DNA from: Clostridium sp. KNHs214
GTDB taxonomy: Bacteria > Bacillota > Clostridia > Clostridiales > Clostridiaceae
Length of the DNA stretch: 64,000 bases
Assembly (NCBI RefSeq): GCF_000744935.1
Contig: NZ_JQMW01000011.1
Coordinates: 372,001 to 436,000 of the forward strand
Reading direction: 5' to 3'
The notes below the pieces were generated by a model. It ran no database searches, was not told the origin of the DNA, and saw only the letters and a list, made by a program, of their open reading frames with translations. A program made the position numbers and the translations under genes. Of this stretch, positions 52,528 to 64,000 are shown piece after piece. Position 1 is the stretch's first letter, and every line of letters starts with the position of its first letter.

Positions 52528-52758
52528 TTATTTTATTATATTTATCGCTATTGTAACAATAGCAAATAATATACTTGATATTACTGTAATTCTAGCTAAA
52601 ACTTTCTCTGATGTTCTTATATTGTGTTTTGCATAGAAAGTATCTTGACTTGGTGCTGCAAAATTGTTAAAACCATCTGCTTTACTTGGTTGCATCATTA
52701 CTGATACTATAATTGCAATTGAAAAAATTATTTGCATGGCAACTAATAGTTTTTGCAT
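52528..52758 (-). CDS. secG: Preprotein translocase subunit SecG
   Basis: The 76-residue protein has two membrane helices (about 3-22 and 53-74) and the cytoplasmic loop QPSKADGFNNFAAPSQDTFY typical of Firmicute SecG. It assists SecYE in export. I chose the ATG at 52758 behind GGGGAGGTGAAGC; the frame is open 17 codons further. In Clostridia secG regularly stands near eno and rnr. Here hppA and the peptide transporter have come between secG and rnr. Confidence 0.88.
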   Translation of the reverse strand: MQKLLVAMQIIFSIAIIVSVMMQPSKADGFNNFAAPSQDTFYAKHNIRTSEKVLARITVISSILFAIVTIAINIIK

Positions 52759-52825
52759 AGCTTCACCTCCCCGTGTGATAAAACACATGACTATTTTAGC
52801 ACACCCCACATAAAATTACAATAAC

Positions 52826-52858
52826 AATAAAGGGGTACCTTATGTGCCCCTTTATTCT
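52826..52858 (-). terminator. Terminator after eno
   Basis: On the minus strand AATAAAGGGGCAC pairs with GTACCCCTTTATT, followed by GTTATTG. A smaller hairpin (ACAGATTATAAAAAATCTGT, 53037-53056) directly follows the eno stop. Confidence 0.65.
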
Positions 52859-53057
52859 CTTATTTATTTTACAATTATATCACAAAATACAATATTTATT
52901 CAATATTTATTGCCGTTTTATTTTATTTCATGGGTACCTATTATACTATTCTCACCATCTATGAAAATAAATATATATCGTAAGATTTCCATTTACAATA
53001 GAATTGGGAATTATGGCAACTATGCCTGTAGATAAACAGATTTTTTATAATCTGTAA

Positions 53058-54359
<1,302 letters not shown>

Positions 54360-54788
54360 TTAATTATCCCTCCGCTTTTTTTAATTAATAATTAATAGTG
54401 AATAACTCAACTTTCACACATAAATTTCAAACTCTACATTAGATGAATAAACATTTTTAATTTTAGATTCTTTTTTTACGACTACGAAAGTTGAAATAAT
54501 AATTTATTAATTACCACAATATTAATTATTATTATATATAAATTTTTTTACTGACTTATTATTTACTTACTTATTATTCACCTAGTTCTTATTTATTATT
54601 AGTACTTAATTTATATGTAGTGCTCGTACTTAATCTTATCTCTAGTCACCAATCACCATTTTTAAAGTTTAGGTAATAATAAGGCTCTAGTTTTTATTTA
54701 AATTTGTAGATTTTTTTAGCGTAGCTAAAAAATCCTCCTTCTCTAGCCCACTGGCACACTAGCACTCTAAATACAGCCCACTAGCACA
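54360..54788. other. Spacer eno-gpmI with hairpin repeat and CACACTAGC words
   Basis: It is AT-rich with a copy of the dispersed hairpin at 54706-54738 (AGATTTTTTTAGC, GTA, GCTAAAAAATCCTCC), in which both arms are changed together relative to the GATTTTCC/GGAAAATC form. It is followed by repeated GCACACTAGCACTCTAA-like words (54745-54795) also seen around tpiA. No gene is present. Confidence 0.6.
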
Positions 54789-56321
54789 CTAAATAAGCGC
54801 TTCTCCTGTCATCTCTTCTGGTTTTGAAATTCCCATTTCCTTAAGGATAGTTGGGGCTATATCTGCCAATTTTCCGCCATCTCTTAAAGCCTTACTGGTG
54901 GAATTATTAGATACATATAGAAATGGTACAGGTCCTGTAGTATGTGCTGTCATAGGCTTTCCTGTGGAATAGTCTATCATTTGCTCTGAATTTCCATGGT
55001 CTGCTGTTATAAATACTGTTCCATCCTTATCCAAAACTTTATTTACTACTTTACCAAGACATTCATCCACTGCTTCTATAGCCTTCTTGGCGGCCTCAAA
55101 AACGCCTGTATGCCCCACCATATCTGGGTTTGCATAGTTTAATATTATAAGTTCATATTTATCCTCATCTAATCTCTTTAATAGTTCTTCTGTAACTTCA
55201 TAAGCACTCATTTCTGGCTTTAAGTCATAAGTTGCAACCTTTGGTGAAGGTATAAGTGCCCTATCCTCACCTTTGTTAGGTGCTTCAACTCCTCCATTGA
55301 AGAAAAAAGTTACATGAGCATATTTCTCTGTTTCAGCTATTCTTAACTGATTTTTGCCTAAACTACTTACATATTCTCCAAGAGTATTCTCCAAGGTTTG
55401 TGGTTTATATGCAATCTTTACATTTTCTATAGTTTTATCATATTGAGTCATACAAACAAAGTGTAAATCTAATGCTTCTCTTTTAAAACCATCAAACACT
55501 TTGTCATTTATTGCTCTTGTCAATTCCCTAGCTCTATCTGGTCTGAAGTTAAAGAATATAATTGAATCGCCATTTTTAATAGTAGCTGTAGGTTTTCCCT
55601 CCTCTAATATTATTGTAGGAAGAACAAATTCATCAGTTTTATTATCATTATAAGATTTTTCTATTGCCTCCACTGCACTATTGGCTTCTTCACCTTTACC
55701 TAAAACCAAAGCATTATACGCAAGTTCTACTCTTTCCCATCTATTATCTCTATCCATAGCATAATATCTTCCAGCTATAGTAGCTAATTTTCCAAGACCA
55801 ATTTTATTACAATATTCCTGAATTTCTTCTATGTAGCCCTTTGCAGAGGATGGCGGAACATCACGTCCATCTAAAAATCCATGAATATAAATCTTATTTA
55901 ATCCTTTATTCTTCGCAAGGTTCAATAATCCTTTTAAATGTTCTATGTGAGAGTGAACTCCTCCATCAGATAATAATCCCATTAAATGTAATGAACTATC
56001 TTTTTCTTTTACATTATCCATAGCCCATAAGAAAGCTTCATTTTGTTCAAACTTTCCTTCTTTGCTTTCTTTAGTTATTCTAGTAAGCTCTTGATATACT
56101 ATTCTACCTGCTCCTATGTTTAAGTGTCCAACTTCTGAGTTACCCATTTGCCCCTCTGGAAGTCCAACGCTTACACCACTAGCATTTAATTGGGTGTGAG
56201 GATAATTATTGTATAGTGCATCATAGTTTGGCTTATTAGCTGCTTTTACTGCATTGCCGTCTTCTTTATCTGAAATCCCGTATCCATCCAATATCATCAA
56301 CATAACTGGCTTTTTTTTCAT
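54789..56321 (-). CDS. gpmI: 2,3-bisphosphoglycerate-independent phosphoglycerate mutase
   Basis: The 510-residue alkaline-phosphatase-fold enzyme uses two Mn2+ ions and a catalytic Ser in EGQMGNSEVGHLNIGAGR. The metal ligands are in LMILDGYGISD, NYANPDMVGHTG and ITADHGNSEQM. It interconverts 3- and 2-phosphoglycerate. Typical of Clostridium, which needs the Mn form for spore metabolism. It ends at 54789 with TGEALI. A 200-bp repeat separates it from tpiA upstream, still without an evident terminator. Confidence 0.96.
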   Translation of the reverse strand: MKKKPVMLMILDGYGISDKEDGNAVKAANKPNYDALYNNYPHTQLNASGVSVGLPEGQMGNSEVGHLNIGAGRIVYQELTRITKESKEGKFEQNEAFLWAMDNVKEKDSSLHLMGLLSDGGVHSHIEHLKGLLNLAKNKGLNKIYIHGFLDGRDVPPSSAKGYIEEIQEYCNKIGLGKLATIAGRYYAMDRDNRWERVELAYNALVLGKGEEANSAVEAIEKSYNDNKTDEFVLPTIILEEGKPTATIKNGDSIIFFNFRPDRARELTRAINDKVFDGFKREALDLHFVCMTQYDKTIENVKIAYKPQTLENTLGEYVSSLGKNQLRIAETEKYAHVTFFFNGGVEAPNKGEDRALIPSPKVATYDLKPEMSAYEVTEELLKRLDEDKYELIILNYANPDMVGHTGVFEAAKKAIEAVDECLGKVVNKVLDKDGTVFITADHGNSEQMIDYSTGKPMTAHTTGPVPFLYVSNNSTSKALRDGGKLADIAPTILKEMGISKPEEMTGEALI

Positions 56322-56344
56322 TTGAACACCCCTTTTCTTTAGAG

Positions 56345-56545
56345 GCTAGGGGACTAGAGGGCTAGGTTTTTTTCTAGCTTTTGCTCTAGTCTCTAAGTCC
56401 CGTAGTTCCCCATGTTTTGTTGGCTAGTTGGCGGAAAAGCCCCGCTTTTCCTGCCAAACTAAACTATAATTAAAGATTTTCCGTAGCATCGCGAAGGAAA
56501 ATCCTCCTCCTCTAGCACACTGGCAAACTAGCACACTAACATCTG
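56345..56545 (-). repeat. About 200-bp intercistronic repeat, copy between tpiA and gpmI
   Basis: It contains CTAGAGGGCTAGG, CTCTAGTCTC.AAGTCCC, CCCATGTTTTGTTGGCTAGT, a GGCGGAAAAGC/GCTTTTCCTGCC hairpin, the AAAGATTTTCCGTAGCATCG hairpin (56472-56507) and CACACTGGCAAACTAGCAC. It matches 57338-57560 almost throughout. It fills the spacer and is expected to be transcribed with the operon. Confidence 0.75.
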
Positions 56546-56558
56546 TTCCCTTTGCTGA

Positions 56559-57305
56559 TTAAAAGTTTACTATTTTAGAAAAATCATCAGCTTTAAGACT
56601 TGCTCCTCCAACTAGAGCGCCATCTATATCTGACATACCCATTTGTTCTTTTATCGTATTTGGTTTAACAGAGCCACCATATTGTATTCTAACTTTTTCT
56701 GCTGTTTCTTTGTTATATATTTTTTCTACAGTTTTTCTAATAAATCCTATAGTTTCATTAGCTTGCTCTGATGTGGCAGTTTTTCCTGTACCTATAGCCC
56801 AAATAGGCTCATAAGCTATTACTAAATTAGCTACCTCATCAGCAGTTAATCCTTGAAGATCTAATTTAACTTGTCTTGCAAGTACCTCTTCCGTTATGTT
56901 GGCTTCTCTTTCCTGAAGACTTTCACCTACGCATAGTATAGGTGCTATATTACGTTCAAAAGCTTTTTTTAGCTTCTTATTTACTGTTTCATCAGTTTCA
57001 TTAAAGTATTGTCTTCTTTCACTATGTCCAATTATAACATAATGTACTCCCATGTCCTTAAGCATAGAAGGAGCCACTTCACCTGTAAATGCTCCACTTT
57101 CTTCAAAATACATGTTTTGAGCTCCAACTTTTATATTACTTCCTTCTACAGCTTTTAAAACTGCATCTAAGCATACAAATGTTGGACAAACAACTACGTC
57201 ACATTTTGCGTCCTTTACTAATGGTTTTAACTCATCTATAAATGCAACAGCTTCTTTAACTGTTTTATTCATCTTCCAATTTCCTGCAATAATTGCCTTT
57301 CTCAT
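56559..57305 (-). CDS. tpiA: Triose-phosphate isomerase
   Basis: The 248-residue TIM barrel begins [15 protein letters not shown] with the catalytic Lys. The catalytic His is in [13 protein letters not shown], the catalytic Glu in [16 protein letters not shown], and the phosphate loop is IQYGGSVKP with GALVGGASL. It interconverts dihydroxyacetone phosphate and glyceraldehyde 3-phosphate. I chose the ATG at 57305 because GGGAGGGTG stands upstream; a start three codons earlier is less likely. It is flanked on both sides by the same about 200-bp repeat. Confidence 0.96.
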   Translation of the reverse strand: MRKAIIAGNWKMNKTVKEAVAFIDELKPLVKDAKCDVVVCPTFVCLDAVLKAVEGSNIKVGAQNMYFEESGAFTGEVAPSMLKDMGVHYVIIGHSERRQYFNETDETVNKKLKKAFERNIAPILCVGESLQEREANITEEVLARQVKLDLQGLTADEVANLVIAYEPIWAIGTGKTATSEQANETIGFIRKTVEKIYNKETAEKVRIQYGGSVKPNTIKEQMGMSDIDGALVGGASLKADDFSKIVNF

Positions 57306-57337
57306 TTTAAACACCCTCCCTTATTTAGTGTGTCAGT

Positions 57338-57560
57338 GGGCTAGAGGGCTAGGTTTCTTCTCCTAGCTTTTTGCTCTAGTCTCCAAGTCCCATAATTCCC
57401 CATGTTTTGTTGGCTAGTTGGTGGAAAAGCCCCGCTTTTCCCGCCAACTAAACTATAATCAAAGATTTTCCGTAGCATCGCGAAGGAAAATCCTCCTTCC
57501 CTAGCACTCTAGCACACTAGCAAACTAATATCTAGTCCACTGGCACACTAACACACTGTT
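57338..57560 (-). repeat. About 220-bp intercistronic repeat, copy between pgk and tpiA
   Basis: It is the same series of blocks as at 56345-56545, in the same orientation: GGGCTAGAGGGCTAGGTTTC, CCCCATGTTTTGTTGGCTAG, the GGTGGAAAAGC/GCTTTTCCCGCC hairpin, AAAGATTTTCCGTAGCATCG (57461-57496), and AGCACACTAGCAAACTAA words. There are scattered differences, including paired ones in the hairpin arms. Confidence 0.75.
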
Positions 57561-57575
57561 CTCTGTTTCTCTTGA

Positions 57576-58772
57576 CTATTTATCATTAAGTGCTGCTATT
57601 CCTGGAAGTTCTTTTCCTTCTAGGAATTCAAGTGATGCTCCACCACCAGTTGAAATGTGAGTCATCTTATCTCCATATCCTAATCCATTAACAGCTGCTG
57701 CACTGTCTCCACCACCTATAATAGTTGTGGCATTACTGTCTGCCATAGCTTTTGCTACTGCTAATGTTCCTTTTGCAAAATTAGGGAACTCAAAAACTCC
57801 CATTGGTCCGTTCCAAACTACAGTTTTTGCTTCCTTTATAGCTTCAGCAAATAATTCAGATGATTTTGGTCCTATGTCCAATCCTAGACAATCTGCCGGT
57901 ACATCTCTTCCTTCTGAAACTATTGGCTCTGCATTCTCAGCAAATTCTTTTGCACAAACTCCATCCACTGGAAGTAATAATTTTATTCCTTTATTTTTTG
58001 CTTTTTCTATCATATTTTTTGCATATTCTATCTTATCTTCTTCTAGAAGTGATTTTCCTATTTCATGACCTAAAGCCTTTAAGAATGTGTACGCCATTCC
58101 TCCACCTATTATTAAAGTATCTACTTTCTCTAATAGATTATCTATAACTCCTAATTTATCTGAAACCTTTGATCCTCCTAAAATAGCCACAAATGGTCTT
58201 TCAGGATGTTCTACTGCATTTCCTAGAAATTTTAATTCCTTTTGTATTAAATACCCACAAACAGCTGTGTCTAAAAATTCTGTCACTCCTACTGTAGAAC
58301 AGTGAGCTCTATGAGCAGTTCCAAAAGCATCATTTACAAATATCTCCCCTAATGAAGCTAATTCCTTTGAGAAAGTGTCCACGTTCTTAGTTTCTTCTTT
58401 TCTATATCTTGTGTTTTCTAATAATACTACATCGCCATCCTTCATTTCCGCTACTGCTTTTTTAGCATTTTCACCAACTACATTTTCATCTCTAGCAAAA
58501 ACTACTTCTTTTCCTAGCATTTCTGAAAGTCTTTTAGCTACAGGAGCTAATGAAAGTTCTGGTTTTGGCTCTCCCTTTGGTTTTCCAAGATGTGAGCAAA
58601 GTATTACTTTAGCACCTTTTTCAATTAAATATTTGATAGTAGGCATGGCACCAACTAATCTGTTTTCATCAGTAATAACGCCTTCCTTTAAAGGAACGTT
58701 AAAATCGCATCTTACTAATACTCTTCTACCCTTTACTTCTATATCCTCTACTGTCTTTTTATTAAATTGCAT
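57576..58772 (-). CDS. pgk: Phosphoglycerate kinase
   Basis: The 398-residue two-domain kinase has an N-domain substrate site [17 protein letters not shown] with [11 protein letters not shown] and [13 protein letters not shown]. Its C-domain nucleotide site has [26 protein letters not shown] and [16 protein letters not shown]. It makes ATP from 1,3-bisphosphoglycerate. I chose the ATG at 58772 behind GAAAGGAGAG (an upstream in-frame start adds six residues). The 330 bp up to gap hold AT-rich DNA. Confidence 0.97.
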   Translation of the reverse strand: MQFNKKTVEDIEVKGRRVLVRCDFNVPLKEGVITDENRLVGAMPTIKYLIEKGAKVILCSHLGKPKGEPKPELSLAPVAKRLSEMLGKEVVFARDENVVGENAKKAVAEMKDGDVVLLENTRYRKEETKNVDTFSKELASLGEIFVNDAFGTAHRAHCSTVGVTEFLDTAVCGYLIQKELKFLGNAVEHPERPFVAILGGSKVSDKLGVIDNLLEKVDTLIIGGGMAYTFLKALGHEIGKSLLEEDKIEYAKNMIEKAKNKGIKLLLPVDGVCAKEFAENAEPIVSEGRDVPADCLGLDIGPKSSELFAEAIKEAKTVVWNGPMGVFEFPNFAKGTLAVAKAMADSNATTIIGGGDSAAAVNGLGYGDKMTHISTGGGASLEFLEGKELPGIAALNDK

Positions 58773-59103
58773 ATTTTTCTCTCCTTTCACATGGATGAAT
58801 TAAAAAATATTTTAATATTCTCATACCATTTTACCACTTTTACATAAATGTGTTAATATAAATACGCATTTTATTTTTAAAAAGCGTATATTATTTTACC
58901 TTTTACAGTATTAATGTATCTCTTTTATGTATTATGATATACTATTCCTTTTACCCATGGTCAGTTTAAGTCTTTAATTGAAAAAAATCAAGCAAAAATT
59001 AGGGAATATATTTTTTTCCTTTTAAAGTTAAGAGTGAAAAGTTATACAGACCTCAGTACGCAAAACCTTTCACTCTTAATTATTAATTCTAAATTCTTAA
59101 TTT
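58773..59103. other. Spacer between gap and pgk
   Basis: The 331 bp are AT-rich with no recognisable gene or repeat. Its length suggests that pgk may have its own promoter or that the spacer is processed; no clear terminator was seen. Confidence 0.45.
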
Positions 59104-60117
<1,014 letters not shown>

Positions 60118-60194
60118 TTACCTCCTGATTTTTATATATCTTTTTTTATTTTTTGTTTTTCTTTATATAAAATTCATTGTAAACTAAATTAATT

Positions 60195-61229
60195 TTAATT
60201 ATTTTCTTGTAGTATTTTCATAATCTCCCTAGCTGCTCCCTCATCAATTATAAGAACTTTAGCATTTAAGTTTAACTCTGCAGATAATATTGCTCTTGCT
60301 TTGCTCTTACCTCCTGCTACTGCTATGCTGAGATTTATATTTTCCAGTTGTTCTCTTCTTATGCCTATGGTAGGAGTAAAGCGGACAATTTCCCCTTTGC
60401 CACTAAAATAATATCCAAATGCTTCACCAACGGCACCTTTTTCCTTAAGTTCATTCACTTCTTTTTCCGACATGCCTCTTTTAACTGCCATTTCATCAGC
60501 TTTGCCGATTCCAAATATCAATATATTAGTTTTATAAATCTTATCTACTATTTCCTTTATGTTCTTTTCATTTAACATAGTCTCTAATGCATGGTCACTT
60601 AAGTCATCCGGTACATGTAGAAGTTTGTAGTTTCCCCCAATCTTTTCTGCTAATTTTGCTGCAAGTGTATTTGACTGAGTTTCTAAATTTCTACCCATAC
60701 CTCCTCTGGCTGGTAAAACTGTTATGTTCTTAAATTTACTCATCTTAGGTATATTATCTATCACAGCTTTAACTGTACTTCCACCAGTTAAAGATATAAT
60801 GAAATCTTCTTTCAGTTTGTCCTTTACATATTTAGCTGCTGTCTTTCCCAGTTCATTTATTATTATTGGTTCATCTTCTAGGTCTCCTGGCACTATTAAA
60901 ACATCCTGTAGATTCAAACTTTTCTTTAGATAATCTTCTATGTCATCCAAACCTTTTATGTCATACATAAAGTCCTTTAGTTTTTCTAATAGTTCCATGC
61001 CTTCTTCTGTTACAGTCATTCCTGGTGTATTTATATCTATTAAATCTTGACTCTTTAAAAAATTTACTTCTGTACGTACAATTCTCTCTCCAATACCTAA
61101 ATTATTTGCTAGTATTCTTCTCCCTATAGGCTGATTGTATTGTATATTTCTTAATATGTTATATCTTTTTTCTATAACCTCCAGCAGCTCTGGAACGATT
61201 TTTTGTTCTAACTTTATTAAATCATGCAA
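60195..61229 (-). CDS. cggR: Central glycolytic genes regulator CggR (SorC family)
   Basis: The 344-residue repressor has an N-terminal helix-turn-helix (RRILANNLGIGERIVRTEVN) and a C-terminal SorC/DeoR-like sugar-phosphate domain (IISLTGGSTVKAVIDNIP, LPARGGMGRNLETQSNTLAA, GKADEMAVKRG). In Bacillus CggR represses gap and its operon and is released by fructose 1,6-bisphosphate. I prefer the TTG at 61229 behind AGAGGTG: it yields a start (LHDLIKLEQKIVPEL) and length like known CggR. The ATG at 61262 would overlap the operator. Confidence 0.92.
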   Translation of the reverse strand: MHDLIKLEQKIVPELLEVIEKRYNILRNIQYNQPIGRRILANNLGIGERIVRTEVNFLKSQDLIDINTPGMTVTEEGMELLEKLKDFMYDIKGLDDIEDYLKKSLNLQDVLIVPGDLEDEPIIINELGKTAAKYVKDKLKEDFIISLTGGSTVKAVIDNIPKMSKFKNITVLPARGGMGRNLETQSNTLAAKLAEKIGGNYKLLHVPDDLSDHALETMLNEKNIKEIVDKIYKTNILIFGIGKADEMAVKRGMSEKEVNELKEKGAVGEAFGYYFSGKGEIVRFTPTIGIRREQLENINLSIAVAGGKSKARAILSAELNLNAKVLIIDEGAAREIMKILQENN

Positions 61230-61255
61230 ATTTAACACCTCTTTGGTCACTTTAA

Positions 61256-61280
61256 GTCCCATATATTAAATTTATGTCCC
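61256..61280 (-). promoter_or_regulatory. Putative CggR operator (GGGAC direct repeats)
   Basis: On the minus strand two GGGACnTAAA repeats are spaced 20 bases apart (GGGACATAAA and GGGACTTAAA), 30-50 bases before the preferred cggR start. The Bacillus CggR operator is likewise built from direct repeats with GGGAC. Confidence 0.7.
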
Positions 61281-61351
61281 AATACTATTATAAAATATAA
61301 GAAGACATTTTTAAACAATATTTTTAAAAAAAATGTGAACAAAATGTTAAC

Positions 61352-61392
61352 ATTTTAAAATATAGGGAAAATCCCTATATTTTAAAATCTTT
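61352..61392 (-). terminator. Terminator after rpoN
   Basis: ATTTTAAAATATAGGG pairs with CCCTATATTTTAAAAT across a short loop. It overlaps the stop codon of rpoN. The AT-rich run after it could also carry the cggR promoter. Confidence 0.75.
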
Positions 61393-62758
61393 TTCTTTTA
61401 CTAGAAGACTTTATTCCTAATTCTTCTCTATATTTTGCCACAGTTCTTCTTGAAATATTCATGCCTTCTTCTACTAACATCTCGCATATTTTCTGGTCTG
61501 ATAGCGGTTTTTTCTTATTTTCCTTATCTACATATTCCTCTATTTTATTTTTTATTTTTATTACAGATATGTCTTCCCCTAAGTAACTGGATGAAATTGC
61601 TGTAGTAAATAAATCTTTTATTTTTATGGTTCCTTGATTAGTATATATATATTTATCTCTTATAGCTCTACTGACAGTGGATTCGTGCACTTCAATTGCA
61701 TTAGCTATTTCCTTTAGAGTCATAGGCTTCAAATGTTCTTTTCCATAATCAAAAAATTCTCTTTGAAGTTTAAGTATTTCTTCTAAAACTCTATATATAG
61801 TGCTTTTTCTTTGTTCTATACTCTTTATTAAAAACATAGCACTATTTATTTTATCCTTTACATATTCCACAGTATCATCTTTTTTCTCACCATTTAAAAT
61901 TATACTTCTATATATAGGGTTTATATTTAATTTAGGAAGAACACTGTCATTCATTATAATATGATAATCACCATTTATTTTCTTTATATAGGCATCCGGT
62001 GCAATGTACTTTACACTTTCTCCAGTATAAAAACCCCTAGAGGGTTTAGGTTCTAATGTTTTAATTAAATCTGCATACCTTTGAGCCTCCTCCACAGAAA
62101 CAGAGAGTTTTTTAGATATGTCAGCTATTTTATTATCAGCTAATAGTTCTAAATAATTATCAATAAGCAAAAATATCTTTTTATCCTCTATGTCTTTTTT
62201 TATTAATTGTATTTTAAGACATTCCTTTAAATCCCTACATCCTATTCCATCTGGTTCCAACGACTGAATAATCTTAAGTGCATATTCTATATGTTCTTCT
62301 TTGGCATCAATCTCCTTTGCCATGTTTTCTACTGTGTTATCTAAATATCCCCTGTTATCTAAATTCTCCATTATATATCTACATATTTCTTTTATATACT
62401 CTTGTTCCTGTAATTCTAATATCTGTTCTTCCAAAAAATCCTTTAAAGATTTTTCATTGGATATGAAATTAAAAGGTGATACTTCTTCCTCATCATTATT
62501 TACGTAATTTTTACTACTATAATTGTCAAATTCCAAATATTCTATAAATTTTTTATAGTCTACTTTATCCCTATTATTTTCTATAGAATTTTCCTCATTA
62601 TAAGTTGCATCTAGCACAGGATTTTCTTGGAGTTCCTTTCCTATATATTGTTGTAATTCAAATCCCGACATTTGAAGCATCTTTATAGATAACTGCATCT
62701 GCTGTGTCATTACTAACTTTTGTTCTTGCGTTAACTTTAAATTAAAATCTAGTTTCAT
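61382..62758 (-). CDS. rpoN: RNA polymerase sigma-54 factor
   Basis: The 458-residue protein begins MKLDFNLKLTQEQKLVMTQQ with the Gln-rich activator-response region I. Then come an acidic region II, the core-binding region, the helix-turn-helix (MTLKEIANAIEVHESTVSRA) and the RpoN box ISRRTVAKYREELGI. The start is at 62758 behind GTGGTG; the frame is open 14 codons further. Sigma-54 recognises GG-N10-GC promoters with enhancer proteins. rpoN directly before cggR-gap is also found in other Firmicutes. Confidence 0.94.
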   Translation of the reverse strand: MKLDFNLKLTQEQKLVMTQQMQLSIKMLQMSGFELQQYIGKELQENPVLDATYNEENSIENNRDKVDYKKFIEYLEFDNYSSKNYVNNDEEEVSPFNFISNEKSLKDFLEEQILELQEQEYIKEICRYIMENLDNRGYLDNTVENMAKEIDAKEEHIEYALKIIQSLEPDGIGCRDLKECLKIQLIKKDIEDKKIFLLIDNYLELLADNKIADISKKLSVSVEEAQRYADLIKTLEPKPSRGFYTGESVKYIAPDAYIKKINGDYHIIMNDSVLPKLNINPIYRSIILNGEKKDDTVEYVKDKINSAMFLIKSIEQRKSTIYRVLEEILKLQREFFDYGKEHLKPMTLKEIANAIEVHESTVSRAIRDKYIYTNQGTIKIKDLFTTAISSSYLGEDISVIKIKNKIEEYVDKENKKKPLSDQKICEMLVEEGMNISRRTVAKYREELGIKSSSKRKRF

Positions 62759-63368
62759 TTTTTCACCACACAGTCTTTTTACTATTATAACTATAAACAA
62801 AAATTAACTATATATATTTGCACAATCTGTTCAGAAAAAACTTTTCTTACAAATTCTTGTTTTCTAGCCCTTAATAAAAACTTTATTTATGCACTATGTT
62901 TATAAAATTATATTATACTCCTTCTCATTTATAGTATTATAATTTATTATATCATTATGTATTAATTAAATTCCACTGATATATTTAGGGTTATTTTTGT
63001 AAATTGTTAATATTAAATCTTATAATTCTTAATAACCATTCTTTACTCACTAATCCCTAACCACTTCTACTGGCACATAAAATCCAATTATATAACTAGT
63101 ATATAGTTACTTAGTCACTAAACAAATATAGCTCTAGATGCTTAATTTATAACTCAACTTTCTCATTTACGAATCAAAAATCAAAAATTAAAGATAAAAC
63201 TTCTTTAGGTTTTTTTAAATATGAATTTAAGAAATTCTCTAAGAATTTGAACTTTATTTTTAATTTTACATTCTAAATTTTCAATTAAAAACTATATATA
63301 CATTTACGTTATTAATTTAATATAGTACTTGTACTTCATATAAAAAAGTGAGTTTGTAGTTTATAATT
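62759..63368. other. AT-rich gap upstream of rpoN
   Basis: About 600 bp with the rpoN promoter region and simple AT-rich words. There is a weak inverted pairing between AATTAAAGATAAAACTTCT and AAGAATTTGAACTTTATTTTTAATT-like stretches (about 63180-63280). I see no gene or RNA. Confidence 0.45.
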
Positions 63369-63414
63369 AAAAAGCCCTAGCTTATATTATACCATTTATG
63401 CTAGGGCTTTTATT
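63369..63414. terminator. Terminator after the BMP-type permease gene
   Basis: AAAAGCCCTAGC pairs with GCTAGGGCTTTT, with A-runs and T-runs on both sides. It lies 60 bases after the stop of the minus-strand permease gene. Confidence 0.85.
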
Positions 63415-63471
63415 TAATTCTCATTATACTGTACTAAAGGATTACTTGCACATATTATCTTAAGATATTGT

Positions 63472-64000
63472 CTATCTTTCTCCCTTTATATAAGCTTTTC
63501 CATCTGCTGCTGGTGCTGTAGTTTTTCCTACAAAACCTGCTAGCGCAAGCATAGTTAGTAAATAAGGTAATATTGAATAGAACTCTGTTGGTAAATTCCA
63601 ACTAAAACTTTGTGCTACCATTTGGAATGCAGTACCAAATGCAAATAACAAGCTGGCTAACATAGTCCCCTTAGGTGTCCAGTTACCAAAAATAACTGCT
63701 GCTAAAGCTATAAATCCACGTCCAGCTACCATACCTTCTCTATAAACTGGAGTTATACCTATAGAAAGTGCTGCTCCACCAAGACCTGCTAAAACTCCTG
63801 ATAATATAACACATAGGTATCTTGTTTTATATACATTTATTCCCAAAGTATCTGCTGCTGCTGGATGCTCACCTACAGCTCTTATTCTAAGCCCTATAGG
63901 TGTCTTATATAATACATAGCTAGCTACAAAAACAAGTACTACAGCTATTATAACAAACCAGTTAAGTCCAGCTAGAAATTGCCCTAGAACTGGTATTTTT
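63472..64000 (-). CDS. BMP-type (nucleoside/sugar) ABC transporter permease, C-terminal part
   Basis: The gene continues past the window end. The visible 175 residues carry the family segment [60 protein letters not shown] and [20 protein letters not shown]. These are typical of the second permease (YufQ/NupQ-like) of nucleoside importers served by a Bmp lipoprotein. It ends with a short basic tail GKAYIKGER. The other subunits should lie beyond base 64000. Substrate inferred from family only. Confidence 0.87.
   Translation of the reverse strand, partial: KIPVLGQFLAGLNWFVIIAVVLVFVASYVLYKTPIGLRIRAVGEHPAAADTLGINVYKTRYLCVILSGVLAGLGGAALSIGITPVYREGMVAGRGFIALAAVIFGNWTPKGTMLASLLFAFGTAFQMVAQSFSWNLPTEFYSILPYLLTMLALAGFVGKTTAPAADGKAYIKGER

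Overview
The window is low-GC, AT-rich Firmicute DNA, most likely a Clostridium close to C. botulinum group I / C. sporogenes. The grounds are base composition, the order rpoN-cggR-gap-pgk-tpiA-gpmI-eno-secG with rnr-smpB-ssrA nearby, and the many ATG/TTG/GTG starts behind strong Shine-Dalgarno sequences. No database was searched, so the species is inferred.

Layout. 1-9.1 kb: the end of a MraY-type gene; a Bce-type peptide-sensing/detoxification module on the minus strand (response regulator, intramembrane-sensing kinase, ABC ATPase, permease, plus a 5'-truncated second permease); a tandem pair of small unknown proteins; a GreA-like factor. 9-13.2 kb: two divergent MATE exporters and an ECF S-component. 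13.4-31.0 kb: a GC-rich nested mobile wreck. It holds a TnpX-type mobilizable element carrying marR-MATE cargo, whose relaxase is broken by an amber codon and by an IS21-family insertion with a 4-bp target duplication. This abuts a scrap of a Tn1549-like conjugative element (maff2'-virB6-prgI-virB4'), which is cut by a 3.15-kb DUF6431/DDE/AAA transposon whose other end lies in a response regulator fragment. 31-37.2 kb: scars and accessory genes (AraC/GyrI regulator, APH-like kinase, FRG-domain protein, PduB-type shell protein fragment, two LAGLIDADG endonuclease-like genes). 37.6-40.45 kb: a small island integrated at the 3' end of ssrA (tmRNA) with a tyrosine integrase. 40.4-45.8 kb: ssrA, smpB, a decayed IS4-family copy and rnr. 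46.3-50.3 kb: an oligopeptide-binding protein and two permeases without ATPases. 50.4-61.4 kb: hppA, secG and the glycolytic block eno-gpmI-tpiA-pgk-gap-cggR. 61.4-64 kb: rpoN and the end of a BMP-type ABC permease.

The trans-translation/RNA-decay set (ssrA, smpB, rnr) and the CggR-controlled triose-phosphate segment of glycolysis are the conserved core. The rest is accessory.

The most unusual content is non-coding. There are two 315-bp, nearly identical, fully palindromic elements with 4-bp target duplications (7203, 48035). Three copies of a paired-hairpin repeat show compensatory changes (541, 12345, 31742). A hairpin family of the type AGATTTTCC...GGAAAATCNTCC is scattered at five sites. 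There are also long palindromes beside rnr and beside the broken response regulator. All coordinates and alignments were read by eye.
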